A stretch of DNA of 64,000 nucleotides from Aureimonas sp. SA4125. GTDB lineage: Bacteria > Pseudomonadota > Alphaproteobacteria > Rhizobiales > Rhizobiaceae. The position numbers and the translations under genes are program-made. The notes under the pieces were generated by a model. The model saw only the letters and a list, made by a program, of their open reading frames with translations, had not been told where the DNA came from and did no database searches. The stretch spans positions 4,904,067-4,968,066 of the forward strand of contig NZ_AP025032.1 of the NCBI RefSeq assembly GCF_019973775.1, read 5' to 3'. Below are positions 26,910 to 35,118 of this stretch, piece after piece (position 1 is the first letter of the stretch; each line of letters starts with the position of its first letter).

Positions 26910-27953
26910 ATGGCTCAGCCGCCTCATGCCCCCGAGAATGATGTTCTCAACGCACATTGGGAGCCTTGCGCGATTGCGCAGGTCGAGGAGCTGGCCCTGA
27001 CGGTGTTCGGCAAGGTCGGCGTCGCGAAACGCCTGTCGAGCGAGCGCGACGAGACGTTCCAGCTGGCGACCGACGACGGGAATTTCACCCTCAAGATCGC
27101 GAACCCGGTCGAGGACGTACTATCCCTGGCGTTTCAGGCGGACGTGCTCCTGCATCTGGCAAAGACAACCCTCCTCGTTCCCGTGCCGCGCCTGGTGCCG
27201 ACCCTCGACGGTCAGGCGAGCTTTGCGCTTCCGGTGCCGGATGGCAGCCGGGTGGTGCAGCTCCTGACCTATCTCGAGGGAGAGCTGATGGGGGCGACCC
27301 CGGCCAGTGCGAAGCAGTGCCACGCGCTGGGTCTGGCGCTTGGCAGCCTGTCGGCCGGACTGGCCGGCGCCACGGCGCGACCGCCCGCGGGCAAGCTCCT
27401 GTGGGACCTGTCGCATTTCGCGGATCTCGCCTCGCTGCTCGGCTTCGTCGATGCCGCGCGACGGCCGGTCATCCAGCGGGTCCTCGACGACTTTTCCGGC
27501 CGCGTCCTGCCCGGCCTCGGCGATCTGCCGGCGCAGGTGATCCACAACGACTTCAATCCCTACAACATCCTCGTCGACCCCCAGCGGCCGGACGCGGTCG
27601 TCGGCATCATCGACTTCGGCGACATGGTTCACGGCCCGAGGGTGAACGATCTGGCGGTGGCGGCCGCCTACCATCTCAGCGGCGAGGATTGGGCGGAAAA
27701 GCTGTCCGCCCTGCTGCGCGGCTTCGGCGCCGTGGTGCCGCTGACGCCTGCCGAGACCGAGGTTCTGCCGACGCTCATCGCCGCGCGGCTGGCGATGACC
27801 ATGATCATCACCGAATGGCGCGCCTCGCTGCGGCCGGACGAGAGCGCTTACATCCTGCGCAACCACCGGTCCGCCTGTCTCGGCCTCGCGCACCTGTCCG
27901 AGGCGCCCGAAGCCGATCTCCGCCAGCTCATTCACGACAGTTGCAAGGCCTGA
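26910..27953 (+). CDS. Aminoglycoside-phosphotransferase-fold kinase (hydroxylysine/amino-alcohol kinase type)
   Basis: 347-aa kinase of the APH/choline-kinase superfamily. It has the ATP lobe (ETFQLATDDGNFTLKI with the phosphate-contacting Lys), the catalytic loop HNDFNPYNILVDP (HxDxxxxN) and the metal-binding IIDFGD. Adjacency (4 bp) to a class III PLP enzyme matches the eukaryotic and bacterial pairing of hydroxylysine kinase with 5-phosphohydroxylysine phospholyase, or ethanolamine-phosphate phospholyase. The start ATG 26910 is preferred over 26841, which lies in the operator palindrome. The exact amino-alcohol is not resolved. Confidence 0.8.
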   Translation: MAQPPHAPENDVLNAHWEPCAIAQVEELALTVFGKVGVAKRLSSERDETFQLATDDGNFTLKIANPVEDVLSLAFQADVLLHLAKTTLLVPVPRLVPTLDGQASFALPVPDGSRVVQLLTYLEGELMGATPASAKQCHALGLALGSLSAGLAGATARPPAGKLLWDLSHFADLASLLGFVDAARRPVIQRVLDDFSGRVLPGLGDLPAQVIHNDFNPYNILVDPQRPDAVVGIIDFGDMVHGPRVNDLAVAAAYHLSGEDWAEKLSALLRGFGAVVPLTPAETEVLPTLIAARLAMTMIITEWRASLRPDESAYILRNHRSACLGLAHLSEAPEADLRQLIHDSCKA

Positions 27954-27957
27954 ACCC

Positions 27958-29274
27958 ATGACCATGGTCAACGCTTTCGGCGCCGACGACTTCGCCCGAC
28001 TCAGCCCGGCCGAGCAGGCGCTCATCGCGCGGCGGGAGAAGGTCATGGGTCCAGCCTACCGGCTCTTCTACGAGCGCCCCATCCACATCGTCCGGGGCGA
28101 CGGCGTCTGGCTGTACGACCATGACGGCAAGGCCTATCTCGACGCCTACAACAACGTCGCCTCGCTCGGCCATTGCCATCCCGCCGTCGTCGAGGCGATC
28201 ACCCGGCAGACCGCCATCCTCAACACCCACACCCGCTATCTCCACGAGAGCGTCATCGACTACGCCGAGCAGCTGACGGCGACGTTTCCCACCGCTCTCA
28301 GCCAGGCGATGCTGACCTGCACCGGCAGCGAGGCGAACGACCTCGCGGTCCGGGTGGCGCGCTCCGTCACCGGCGGCACCGGCATCATCGTCACCAGCCT
28401 CGCCTATCACGGCGTCACCGCGACAGTGTCCGAGTTCTCCCCCTCGCTTGGCGAGTCCGTCGCTCTCGGGCCGCATGTGCGCACGGTCGCGCCGCCCGAC
28501 CCCTACCGCCAGTCGCCGGAAGAGGCGCGCGACCGGTTTGGCCGCGACGTCCGCGGAGCGATCGACGATCTCCGGCGGCACGGCATCAAGCCGGCCCTGC
28601 TCATCGTCGACACGATCTTCTCCAGCGATGGCGTCGTTCCCGAGCCCCGAGGCTTCCTCAAGCCGGCGGTCGAGGCGATCCACCATGCGGGCGGCCTGTT
28701 CGTCGCCGACGAGGTGCAGCCGGGCTTCGGGCGCACCGGCGACACGATGTGGGGTTTCGAGCGCCACGGCGTCGAGCCGGACATGGTCACGCTCGGCAAG
28801 CCGATGGGCAACGGATATCCGATGGCCGGCGTCGTCGTGAAGCCGGAGGTGATCGCCGAGTTCGGCCGCCGCAGCCGTTACTTCAATACTTTCGGCGGCA
28901 ATCCGGTCGCGGCGGCCGCCGGCATCGCCGTGCTCCACGCGCTCTCGTCCGAGCGGTTGCAGGAAAATGCCCTGAACGTCGGCGCCTATATCCGCGCCGG
29001 CCTGTCCAGGCTCGCCGAGGCGTTTCCCTGCATCGGCGACGTGCGCGGGGTGGGCCTGTTCATCGGCGTCGAGATGGTAAGCGATGCCCGGGCGAAGACG
29101 CCCGACGCCGCGATCACGACGCGCCTCGTCAACGGTCTGCGGGAACGACGGGTGCTGATCAGCGCCTCGGGCCCGCACGCCAACGTCCTGAAGATCCGCC
29201 CGCCCATGGTATTCTCGCGCGACAATGCCGACACGCTGATCGAGGCCATGCGGGACACGCTCGCGGCCCTGTAA
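27958..29274 (+). CDS. Class III PLP enzyme (aminotransferase / phospholyase type)
   Basis: 438-aa fold type I PLP protein. The Schiff-base Lys is K281 in TLGKPMGNGYP, the PLP-stacking region is CTGSEANDLAVR, the ring-nitrogen Asp is in LFVADEVQPGFGRTG (about 247-261), and FNTFGGNPVAAAA follows. Family members include omega-aminotransferases and the O-phosphoethanolamine and 5-phosphohydroxylysine phospholyases. The preceding kinase gene favours the phospholyase reading: elimination of phosphate and ammonia from a phosphorylated amino alcohol to give an aldehyde. It is convergent with the molybdenum hydroxylase operon, separated by a terminator. Confidence 0.85.
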   Translation: MTMVNAFGADDFARLSPAEQALIARREKVMGPAYRLFYERPIHIVRGDGVWLYDHDGKAYLDAYNNVASLGHCHPAVVEAITRQTAILNTHTRYLHESVIDYAEQLTATFPTALSQAMLTCTGSEANDLAVRVARSVTGGTGIIVTSLAYHGVTATVSEFSPSLGESVALGPHVRTVAPPDPYRQSPEEARDRFGRDVRGAIDDLRRHGIKPALLIVDTIFSSDGVVPEPRGFLKPAVEAIHHAGGLFVADEVQPGFGRTGDTMWGFERHGVEPDMVTLGKPMGNGYPMAGVVVKPEVIAEFGRRSRYFNTFGGNPVAAAAGIAVLHALSSERLQENALNVGAYIRAGLSRLAEAFPCIGDVRGVGLFIGVEMVSDARAKTPDAAITTRLVNGLRERRVLISASGPHANVLKIRPPMVFSRDNADTLIEAMRDTLAAL

Positions 29275-29291
29275 CCCGGCGGCATCGCGTC

Positions 29292-29312
29292 AAAAGCCCG
29301 GCGCCGCCGGGC
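29292..29312 (-). terminator. Intrinsic terminator of the minus-strand catabolic operon
   Basis: On the minus strand, GCCCGGC - GGC - GCCGGGC forms seven perfect pairs and is followed by TTTTG (29295-29291). It lies between the ends of the convergent molybdopterin-subunit and PLP-enzyme genes. Confidence 0.75.
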
Positions 29313-29327
29313 CGCCCGTCCCAGATC

Positions 29328-31694
29328 TCAGTCGGGCCGCCCATGCGGGCGCAGGAGGTTGTCGCTCCAGCGCGGCGCGATGTGCGGGAAGGCGAGCGCC
29401 GGCTTGCGGTCGAGGAGCATTTCCAGCACCCGCGGCGGCGTCAGCGGCAGTTCCTCGACGCGCCGGCCAGTGGCGTTGGCCACGGCGCAGGCGATCGTCG
29501 CCCCGACATTGAGAATCGGTACTTCGCCCGCGCCCTTGGTGCCGAGCGGGCCCATCGAGGGCGCCCCCTCGTGCAGCGCGATCGTGACCGGCACCACGTC
29601 CTCGGCGAGCGGCAGGCGGTAGGTCTCGAAGCCGCCCTGGCAGATCCGGCCGCCGGCATCGATGGAGGCTTCCTCGTGCAGCGCGTAGCCGAGGCCCTGC
29701 ACGACGCCGCCCTGGATCTGGCCATGGATGGCGCTCGGGTTCAGCGCCCGGCCCACATCCTGGACGACGCGATAGGCCAGCACCTCGACATGGCCGGTCT
29801 CGGGGTCGACGGCGACGTCGCAGTCATGCACGGCGAAGACCGGGATATCGAGCGCCTCGATGAAATGCCCGGCGGCGCAGCCCGACATCGCCGGCGTTCC
29901 CCGTCCGGTGAAGGCGCCGGTACCGGCGACGGGTCCGTGCTTGGCCTGCGCCCGCGCCGCGACCTCGGCAATCGTGTAACCGAACCCGTTCGCCCCGGCG
30001 ATCTCGATCCGGCCCTCCGTCATCACGAGATCCTCAGGGTCGGCCTCCAGCATCTCGCCCGCCATCCTCAGAAGCGTCGTGCGCACCGCCTCGGCCGCCG
30101 AAAGGCTGGCGGCCCCGAGCGAGACCGTGGTGCGGCCGCCGCCGACGCCGACGTCGAAGCCGGCCGCATCGGTATCGGCGGTGCGCACGATCACCTGGTC
30201 GGGCCTCAGGCCGAGCGCGCCGGCGACGATCTGCGGCAGCGCCTGCATCATCGAGCCCGACCCGATCTCGACGCCGGAGGTGACCAGCGTCGCGCTGCCG
30301 TCGGCATTCATGTTGACGGTGGCCGCGGAGGGGCCGGTGAAGACGAACCAGGTGCCGACAGTCGTCGCATGCCCGTAGAGGCGCCCATCGTTCGGCACGG
30401 CGACCGGGCTCTGCGCGCGCAGGGCCTGCATCTTGTCCAGCATCGGACGCAGCACCGCACCCTCGAAGACCTGGCCGGTGGCGCCGAGATCGCCGTCGCC
30501 GAGCACGTTGCGGCGCCGGAATTCCAGCCGGTCCATGCCGATCGCCGCTGCGATCTCGTCGGTATGCCGCTCCAGCGCGAAGGTGTTGTAGACGCCGTTG
30601 CAGGCGCGAAAGGCGCCATTCGGCGGCGAGTGCGTATAGACGGCGCGCGAAACGAGGCGCGCCGCGCCGAGCCGGTAGTTTCCGCCGAGCGTATGGGCGG
30701 TCATGGTGGTGAGAAAGATCTGCTCCCCGCCATAGGCGCCGCAGTCCATCAGCACCACGGCCTCGCGCCCGGCGATCTCGCCGTCCGCCGTCACCGCCGA
30801 GCGGATGAGAATCTCGGCGTTTTCGCGAAACAGGCAGGTCAGCATCTCCTCCTGCCGCGTGTTGACGAGGCGCACCGGGCGCCTTGCCTTGCGTGCGAGC
30901 AGCGCGGCGAAGGGCTCCATCGCCCAGTCGAACTTCAGGCCGAAGGCGCCGCCGACGGCCGGGACCGTCACCCGCACGTCCGAGGCCGGCACCCCGATCA
31001 GCCGTGCCGTGGTATTGCGGACCGTCCACGGCACCTGCGTCGACGTCTCGATGTGGAACCGCCCATCCTCGAAGTGCGCCAGCACCGCACGCGGCTCGAA
31101 CGAGACGTGGTTCTGGCGACCGACGCGAAAAGAGCTCTCGACCACGGTGACGTCGTCGCGCGCGAAGGCTGCATCGACGTCGCCGCGCACCGAGCTCGCC
31201 TCCCAGGCGATGTTGCCGCCATGCGCGCCGCCCTCGAACAGAACATCGTAGTCCGCCCAGTCCGGGTGGACGAGCGGCGCGCCCGGCGCGAGCGCGGCTT
31301 CCATGTCGACGACCGCAGGAAGCGGCGCGATCTCCACCTCGATCGCCCGCATCGCCGCCTCGGCCTCGGCCAGCGTCTCGGCGGCGACGGCGGCGAGCGG
31401 CTCGCCGTCGTAGCGCACGACGTCGCGGGCAAACAGCGGGTGGTCGGCAATGCCGATGCCCGCCTGTCCCGGCGCATCCGCCGCCGTGACGATCGCCCTG
31501 ACACCCGGCATCGCCTCCGCCTTCGCGGTATCGAGGCTGAGGATGCGGCCGGACGGAACGGCGGCGCGCAGCACCACGGCGTGCAGCATGCCGGCGCTTT
31601 TGCGGTCGATCGTATAGCGCGTGAGGCCCATCAGCTTGTCCAGGGCATCGCGCCGGCGGAAATCCATGACCGAGGCGTCGGGCGAGGTGTCCAT
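29328..31694 (-). CDS. Molybdopterin-binding subunit of a xanthine-dehydrogenase-type hydroxylase
   Basis: 788-aa catalytic large subunit. The enzyme family hydroxylates carbon next to nitrogen in heterocycles, or aldehydes, with water as oxygen donor. Visible are the N-terminal hammerhead domain (about 12-115), the cofactor regions VGGAFGLKFDW (near 250) and PPNGAFRACNG (near 360), and the C-terminal GTKGAGE holding the catalytic Glu. The CO-dehydrogenase motif (AYxCSFR) is absent, so it is not form I CoxL. It is the last gene of an operon with its FAD and 2Fe-2S subunits. No XdhC-like maturation factor is present in the window. The substrate is inferred to be an N-heterocycle from the neighbouring ring-opening enzymes. 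Confidence 0.9.
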   Translation of the reverse strand: MDTSPDASVMDFRRRDALDKLMGLTRYTIDRKSAGMLHAVVLRAAVPSGRILSLDTAKAEAMPGVRAIVTAADAPGQAGIGIADHPLFARDVVRYDGEPLAAVAAETLAEAEAAMRAIEVEIAPLPAVVDMEAALAPGAPLVHPDWADYDVLFEGGAHGGNIAWEASSVRGDVDAAFARDDVTVVESSFRVGRQNHVSFEPRAVLAHFEDGRFHIETSTQVPWTVRNTTARLIGVPASDVRVTVPAVGGAFGLKFDWAMEPFAALLARKARRPVRLVNTRQEEMLTCLFRENAEILIRSAVTADGEIAGREAVVLMDCGAYGGEQIFLTTMTAHTLGGNYRLGAARLVSRAVYTHSPPNGAFRACNGVYNTFALERHTDEIAAAIGMDRLEFRRRNVLGDGDLGATGQVFEGAVLRPMLDKMQALRAQSPVAVPNDGRLYGHATTVGTWFVFTGPSAATVNMNADGSATLVTSGVEIGSGSMMQALPQIVAGALGLRPDQVIVRTADTDAAGFDVGVGGGRTTVSLGAASLSAAEAVRTTLLRMAGEMLEADPEDLVMTEGRIEIAGANGFGYTIAEVAARAQAKHGPVAGTGAFTGRGTPAMSGCAAGHFIEALDIPVFAVHDCDVAVDPETGHVEVLAYRVVQDVGRALNPSAIHGQIQGGVVQGLGYALHEEASIDAGGRICQGGFETYRLPLAEDVVPVTIALHEGAPSMGPLGTKGAGEVPILNVGATIACAVANATGRRVEELPLTPPRVLEMLLDRKPALAFPHIAPRWSDNLLRPHGRPD

Positions 31695-31703
31695 GCCGTG
31701 CTC

Positions 31704-32162
31704 CTATCGACCGGTGGCGACGGACAGAGCGGCATCGACGATGCGCTCATAGCCCGTGCAGCGACAGATGTTGCCGGACAGCGCGGCACGCACCGCCTCG
31801 CGGCTCGGCTGCTGGGTGCGCGCCAGGAAATCCGTCAGCGCGACGACCATGCCGGGAAAGCACATGCCGCACTGGACGGCGTCGTGCGCCTCGAAGGCGG
31901 CCTGCAGCGGTGAGGGAACGCCGCCGGCGGACAGTCCCTCGACGGTGACGATGTCGGTTCCTTCGGCGAGCGCTGCGGGCGTCAGGCAGGACAGGACCGG
32001 CGTGCCGTCGACGAGCACCATGCAGGCGCCGCAGAAACCTTCGCGGCAGACGGGCTTGGCGCCGGTGAGGTGGAACTCGTCGCGCAGCACGTCGACGAGC
32101 GGCACCAGGGCAGCGGCGGTGGAAGAGCGTCTTTCTCCGTTGATCGTCATCTCGATCGGCAT
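31704..32162 (-). CDS. 2Fe-2S subunit of a xanthine-dehydrogenase-type hydroxylase
   Basis: 152-aa electron-transfer subunit with two iron-sulfur clusters. The ferredoxin-like N-domain carries the Cys set VCREGFCGAC plus a later Cys in VLSCLTP, and the helical C-domain carries CGMCFPGM and NICRCTG. The first Cys context (VCREGFCGAC) is slightly unlike the commoner GCxxGxCGAC but keeps all ligands. It lies 9 bp upstream of the molybdopterin subunit and 14 bp downstream of the FAD subunit. Confidence 0.93.
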   Translation of the reverse strand: MPIEMTINGERRSSTAAALVPLVDVLRDEFHLTGAKPVCREGFCGACMVLVDGTPVLSCLTPAALAEGTDIVTVEGLSAGGVPSPLQAAFEAHDAVQCGMCFPGMVVALTDFLARTQQPSREAVRAALSGNICRCTGYERIVDAALSVATGR

Positions 32163-32176
32163 GGTATGTCCTCCAG

Positions 32177-33025
32177 TCAGGCGGCGGCGAGAAGCAAAGT
32201 GGCGGCGCGCCGCACCAGCGCCGGCAGGACCCTGACGCGGTACCAGCCGGGTGCCTCGACGCCGTCGCGGCCGGTGAAGTCGGCACTGTGCGTCTCGGCG
32301 AGCCGCGCGAGGGTGTCGGGGTCGAGCGCCTGTCCGGCCAGCGCGGCTTCGAGCGATGTCCAGCGGCGGGCGACCGCCTCGACCGAGCCGACGGCGATGT
32401 CGGCGATCGCGATCCGCCCCGCCCCATCCAGGGTCACGGCAAGGCTCACCACCGCCACCGGATAGTCGCCGGCCTTGCGCAGCGGCAACCGCGCATGCGC
32501 GGACCGCGCCGCGGAGCGCGGCAGGACGATTTTTGTCAGAAGCCGCCCCGGGCCGAGCGCGGTGCGCCGGTGCAGGAAAGTCTCGATCGCCATCCGCTCC
32601 TCGCCGCGGCGGCCGGCGATCTCCACCTCGGCGCCGAGCGCCAGCAGCGCCGGGACGAGATCGGCGGCGGCAAAATCATGCGCCGCGAGATTGCCGCCGA
32701 CCGTCGCCATGTGGCGCACCGCCGGATTGGCGGATTTGCCGGCAGCCGTCGCCAGGGCTTCGAGGCCGGACAGACCGTCGAGAGCCTTCGCCAGTGCCGC
32801 ATGGGTGGCGCCGGCGCCAATCTCGATGCGTGCCTCGCCGACCGCGATCGTCTTCAGCGCTGCGATCCGCGAGAGAGCGACATAAGCGGGCTTGAACGCC
32901 GCGCCGCGCAAGGGCGCGCGCATGATCCAGGTGCCGCCCGCCAGCGGTGCGCCGGCCTCGCCACGCTCGTCGAGCGCATCGACCGCGGCGGGCAGCGACG
33001 GGGCGAGGTAGATATCGGGGGGCAT
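32177..33025 (-). CDS. FAD-binding subunit of a xanthine-dehydrogenase-type hydroxylase
   Basis: 282-aa medium subunit (CoxM/CutM type). The FAD phosphate loops are APLAGGTWIM (near 26-35) and ATVGGNLAAHDFAAADL (near 106-122), both recognisable though the first lacks the usual GGTD/GGQS ending. It transfers electrons from the 2Fe-2S clusters to NAD+ or another acceptor. It is the first of the three hydroxylase genes, directly after the ABC permease genes on the same strand. Confidence 0.9.
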   Translation of the reverse strand: MPPDIYLAPSLPAAVDALDERGEAGAPLAGGTWIMRAPLRGAAFKPAYVALSRIAALKTIAVGEARIEIGAGATHAALAKALDGLSGLEALATAAGKSANPAVRHMATVGGNLAAHDFAAADLVPALLALGAEVEIAGRRGEERMAIETFLHRRTALGPGRLLTKIVLPRSAARSAHARLPLRKAGDYPVAVVSLAVTLDGAGRIAIADIAVGSVEAVARRWTSLEAALAGQALDPDTLARLAETHSADFTGRDGVEAPGWYRVRVLPALVRRAATLLLAAA

Positions 33026-33107
33026 GGCGGCGATCTCCGGATTGGCTTTCGCGTGGCCGCCGATATGTCAGCCGCGCCGTCGTTGAGATCCAGCGAAGGG
33101 CTGGCCT

Positions 33108-34115
33108 TCAGCGCGTCTTCAGGCGGGCCCGGTCGAGGACCACGCCGATGATGACGATCGCCCCCAGCACGACCATCTGCACGTAGCCGTCGATGCGCGT
33201 CAGGTTCATGCCGTTGGACAGGATGGTGATGAACAGCGCGCCGAGGACGGCCGTGCCGACGCCGCCGCGCCCGCCGGCGAGGCTCGTGCCGCCGACGACG
33301 GCCGCGGCGATCGCCTGGAGGGACAGCGAGCCGCCGAGATTGGGCTCGCCCGAGCCGGTGCGGGCCGTCAGCATCAGGGCGCCGAGTGCGGCGAGACAGG
33401 AGCAGAGCACATAGGCGGAGACGAGGACGCGCCTCACCGGGATGCCGGCAACCGCCGCCGCGCGCGGATTGGTGCCGACGAGGTAGAGCGAGCGGCCGAA
33501 CACGGTGCGGGTCAGGGCGAAATGCAGGACCAGGCCGGCGAGGACGGCGATGACGATCGCCGCCGGGACGCCGAACACGTCGCCGCGATAGAGCAGCGTC
33601 GAGAACAGGTCCGGCATGCCCTGCACCGGCTTGCCGGCCGACAGCGTCGTGGCGATGCCGATGGCGATGTTGTAGCTGCCGAGCGTGGCGACGAAGGGGC
33701 TGACGCCGAGCAGCGCGATCACCACGCCGTTGAACAGGCCCGTGGCGGCACCGAGGCCTATGCCCGCGACGAGGCCGATCAGCAACACCGTGACGGGATC
33801 GCTGCCACCACCGACGGCCGCCGTCATCGCCACGGCCGCACCGACGCTGACCATCGATACCGCCGGTCCGAGCGAGAGGTCGAAGCCGCGGGTGATGATG
33901 ACCACGGCCTGCGCCATGGCGAACAGCGCGATGTAGCTCGTCTGCTGGGCGATGTTGACGAGGTTGGCGGCGGAGAGAACGCGGCTGTCGGCGATCGAGA
34001 AGGCGAGAAAGAGGACGACGAGGGCGATCGGCAGCGCCCACTGCCAGAGCTGCGCGCTCCAGGACGGGGAGGAAGCCGTGTCGGCGACGGCGAGCGGGGG
34101 AGACAGGTCAGACAC
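33108..34115 (-). CDS. ABC transporter permease 2 (RbsC type)
   Basis: 335-aa CUT2-type permease with about eight to ten helices. Marks are MAQAVVIITRGFDLSLGPAV (near 64-83), LFNGVVIALLGVSPFVATLG and AIAAAVVGGTSLAGGRGG. The start is GTG 34115 behind GCAGGAGGAAGACTC. It overlaps the end of the first permease by eight bases. It works with the permease at 34108-35118, the ATPase at 35115-36665 and the TorT-like binding protein. Confidence 0.9.
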   Translation of the reverse strand: MSDLSPPLAVADTASSPSWSAQLWQWALPIALVVLFLAFSIADSRVLSAANLVNIAQQTSYIALFAMAQAVVIITRGFDLSLGPAVSMVSVGAAVAMTAAVGGGSDPVTVLLIGLVAGIGLGAATGLFNGVVIALLGVSPFVATLGSYNIAIGIATTLSAGKPVQGMPDLFSTLLYRGDVFGVPAAIVIAVLAGLVLHFALTRTVFGRSLYLVGTNPRAAAVAGIPVRRVLVSAYVLCSCLAALGALMLTARTGSGEPNLGGSLSLQAIAAAVVGGTSLAGGRGGVGTAVLGALFITILSNGMNLTRIDGYVQMVVLGAIVIIGVVLDRARLKTR

Positions 34116-35118
34116 GAGTCTTCCTCCTGCGGCCCTGTTCCTCGGCCGCCACCGCCGCCACCATGATGACGCCGAGGAAGACCGGCTGCAGCCGCGAGTC
34201 GATCTGCAGAAGGTTGAGGGCATTGCTGAGAATGGTCAGGAACAGCGCGCTGACGGTGACGATCTCGATCCGGCCGATGCCGCCGCGAAGGCTGACGCCG
34301 CCAATCACCGCTGCGGCGATCGACTGCAGCATCATCCGGTCGCCGCCGAAACTCGCCTGGCCGGAGCCGACCTGGGCGGTCAGGAGAATGCCGGTGGCCG
34401 CTGCCAAAACGCCGGACAGGGCGTAGGTGCCGACAAGGTGGCGGTTGACCGATACGCCGGAAATCGTCGCCGCCTCGGCATTGCCGCCGATGGCGAAGAC
34501 ATAGCGCCCGAACAGCGTCCGCCGCTGCACGAAGATCATCACCAGCACGACCGCGATGGCGACGTAGATCGCCGTCGGCAGGCCGAGGAACTGGGCCCGG
34601 CCAAATTCCTTCACGAAGCTTTCCGGCATGCCGTAGACAGGGATGCCGCTGGTGATCATCAGGCCGACGCCGGCCGCAGCCGACATGGTGCCGAGCGTCA
34701 CCACGAAGCCCGAGACCTTCAGCCGGGCGACGCAGATGCCGTTGACCAGCCCGATCGCGAGGCCCGAGCCGAGGCCGGCGAGCACGCCGCAGGCGATGAT
34801 CGCCGCGTCGTTGCCGGGAAAGGCGAGAGCGGCCATGCCCATCACCTTGGCGGTGACGACGCTGGCCAGTGCGATCACCGCGCCGACGGAGAGGTCGAAG
34901 CCGCCGGCGATGATGACGATCGCCTGGCCGCAGGCGACGATGGTGAGCAGGGATGCGTTGCGCAGAATGTTGATGATGTTGATCGGGCCGTAGAACTGCG
35001 GCGAGACCAGCGACATGCCGATGACGACGACGATAAGGAGAACGGGCAGGAAACCGAGCCGGAGCGCAAAGCCCGATCGCGCGGGGGCGCCCGATTGGCG
35101 CGCGGCGGCGGCGCTCAT
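34108..35118 (-). CDS. ABC transporter permease 1 (RbsC type)
   Basis: 336-aa CUT2-type permease. Marks are ACGQAIVIIAGGFDLSVGAV (near 62-81), LVNGICVARLKVSGFVVTLG and SIAAAVIGGVSLRGGIGR. The start ATG 35118 overlaps the ATPase stop by four bases (ATGA). The C-terminus is arginine-rich (EEQGRRRKTRV). Confidence 0.9.
   Translation of the reverse strand: MSAAAARQSGAPARSGFALRLGFLPVLLIVVVIGMSLVSPQFYGPINIINILRNASLLTIVACGQAIVIIAGGFDLSVGAVIALASVVTAKVMGMAALAFPGNDAAIIACGVLAGLGSGLAIGLVNGICVARLKVSGFVVTLGTMSAAAGVGLMITSGIPVYGMPESFVKEFGRAQFLGLPTAIYVAIAVVLVMIFVQRRTLFGRYVFAIGGNAEAATISGVSVNRHLVGTYALSGVLAAATGILLTAQVGSGQASFGGDRMMLQSIAAAVIGGVSLRGGIGRIEIVTVSALFLTILSNALNLLQIDSRLQPVFLGVIMVAAVAAEEQGRRRKTRV

Noticed and set aside
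29328..31694. Carbon monoxide dehydrogenase large subunit
   Set aside because: The gene order resembles cox clusters, but the active-site loop motif of form I CoxL is absent and no cox accessory genes are present.
28173..31913. Very long open frame (1246 codons) on the plus strand
   Set aside because: It runs antisense to the molybdenum hydroxylase genes and out of frame with the PLP enzyme; high GC makes such empty frames common. The composition is Arg/Ala-rich without domains.
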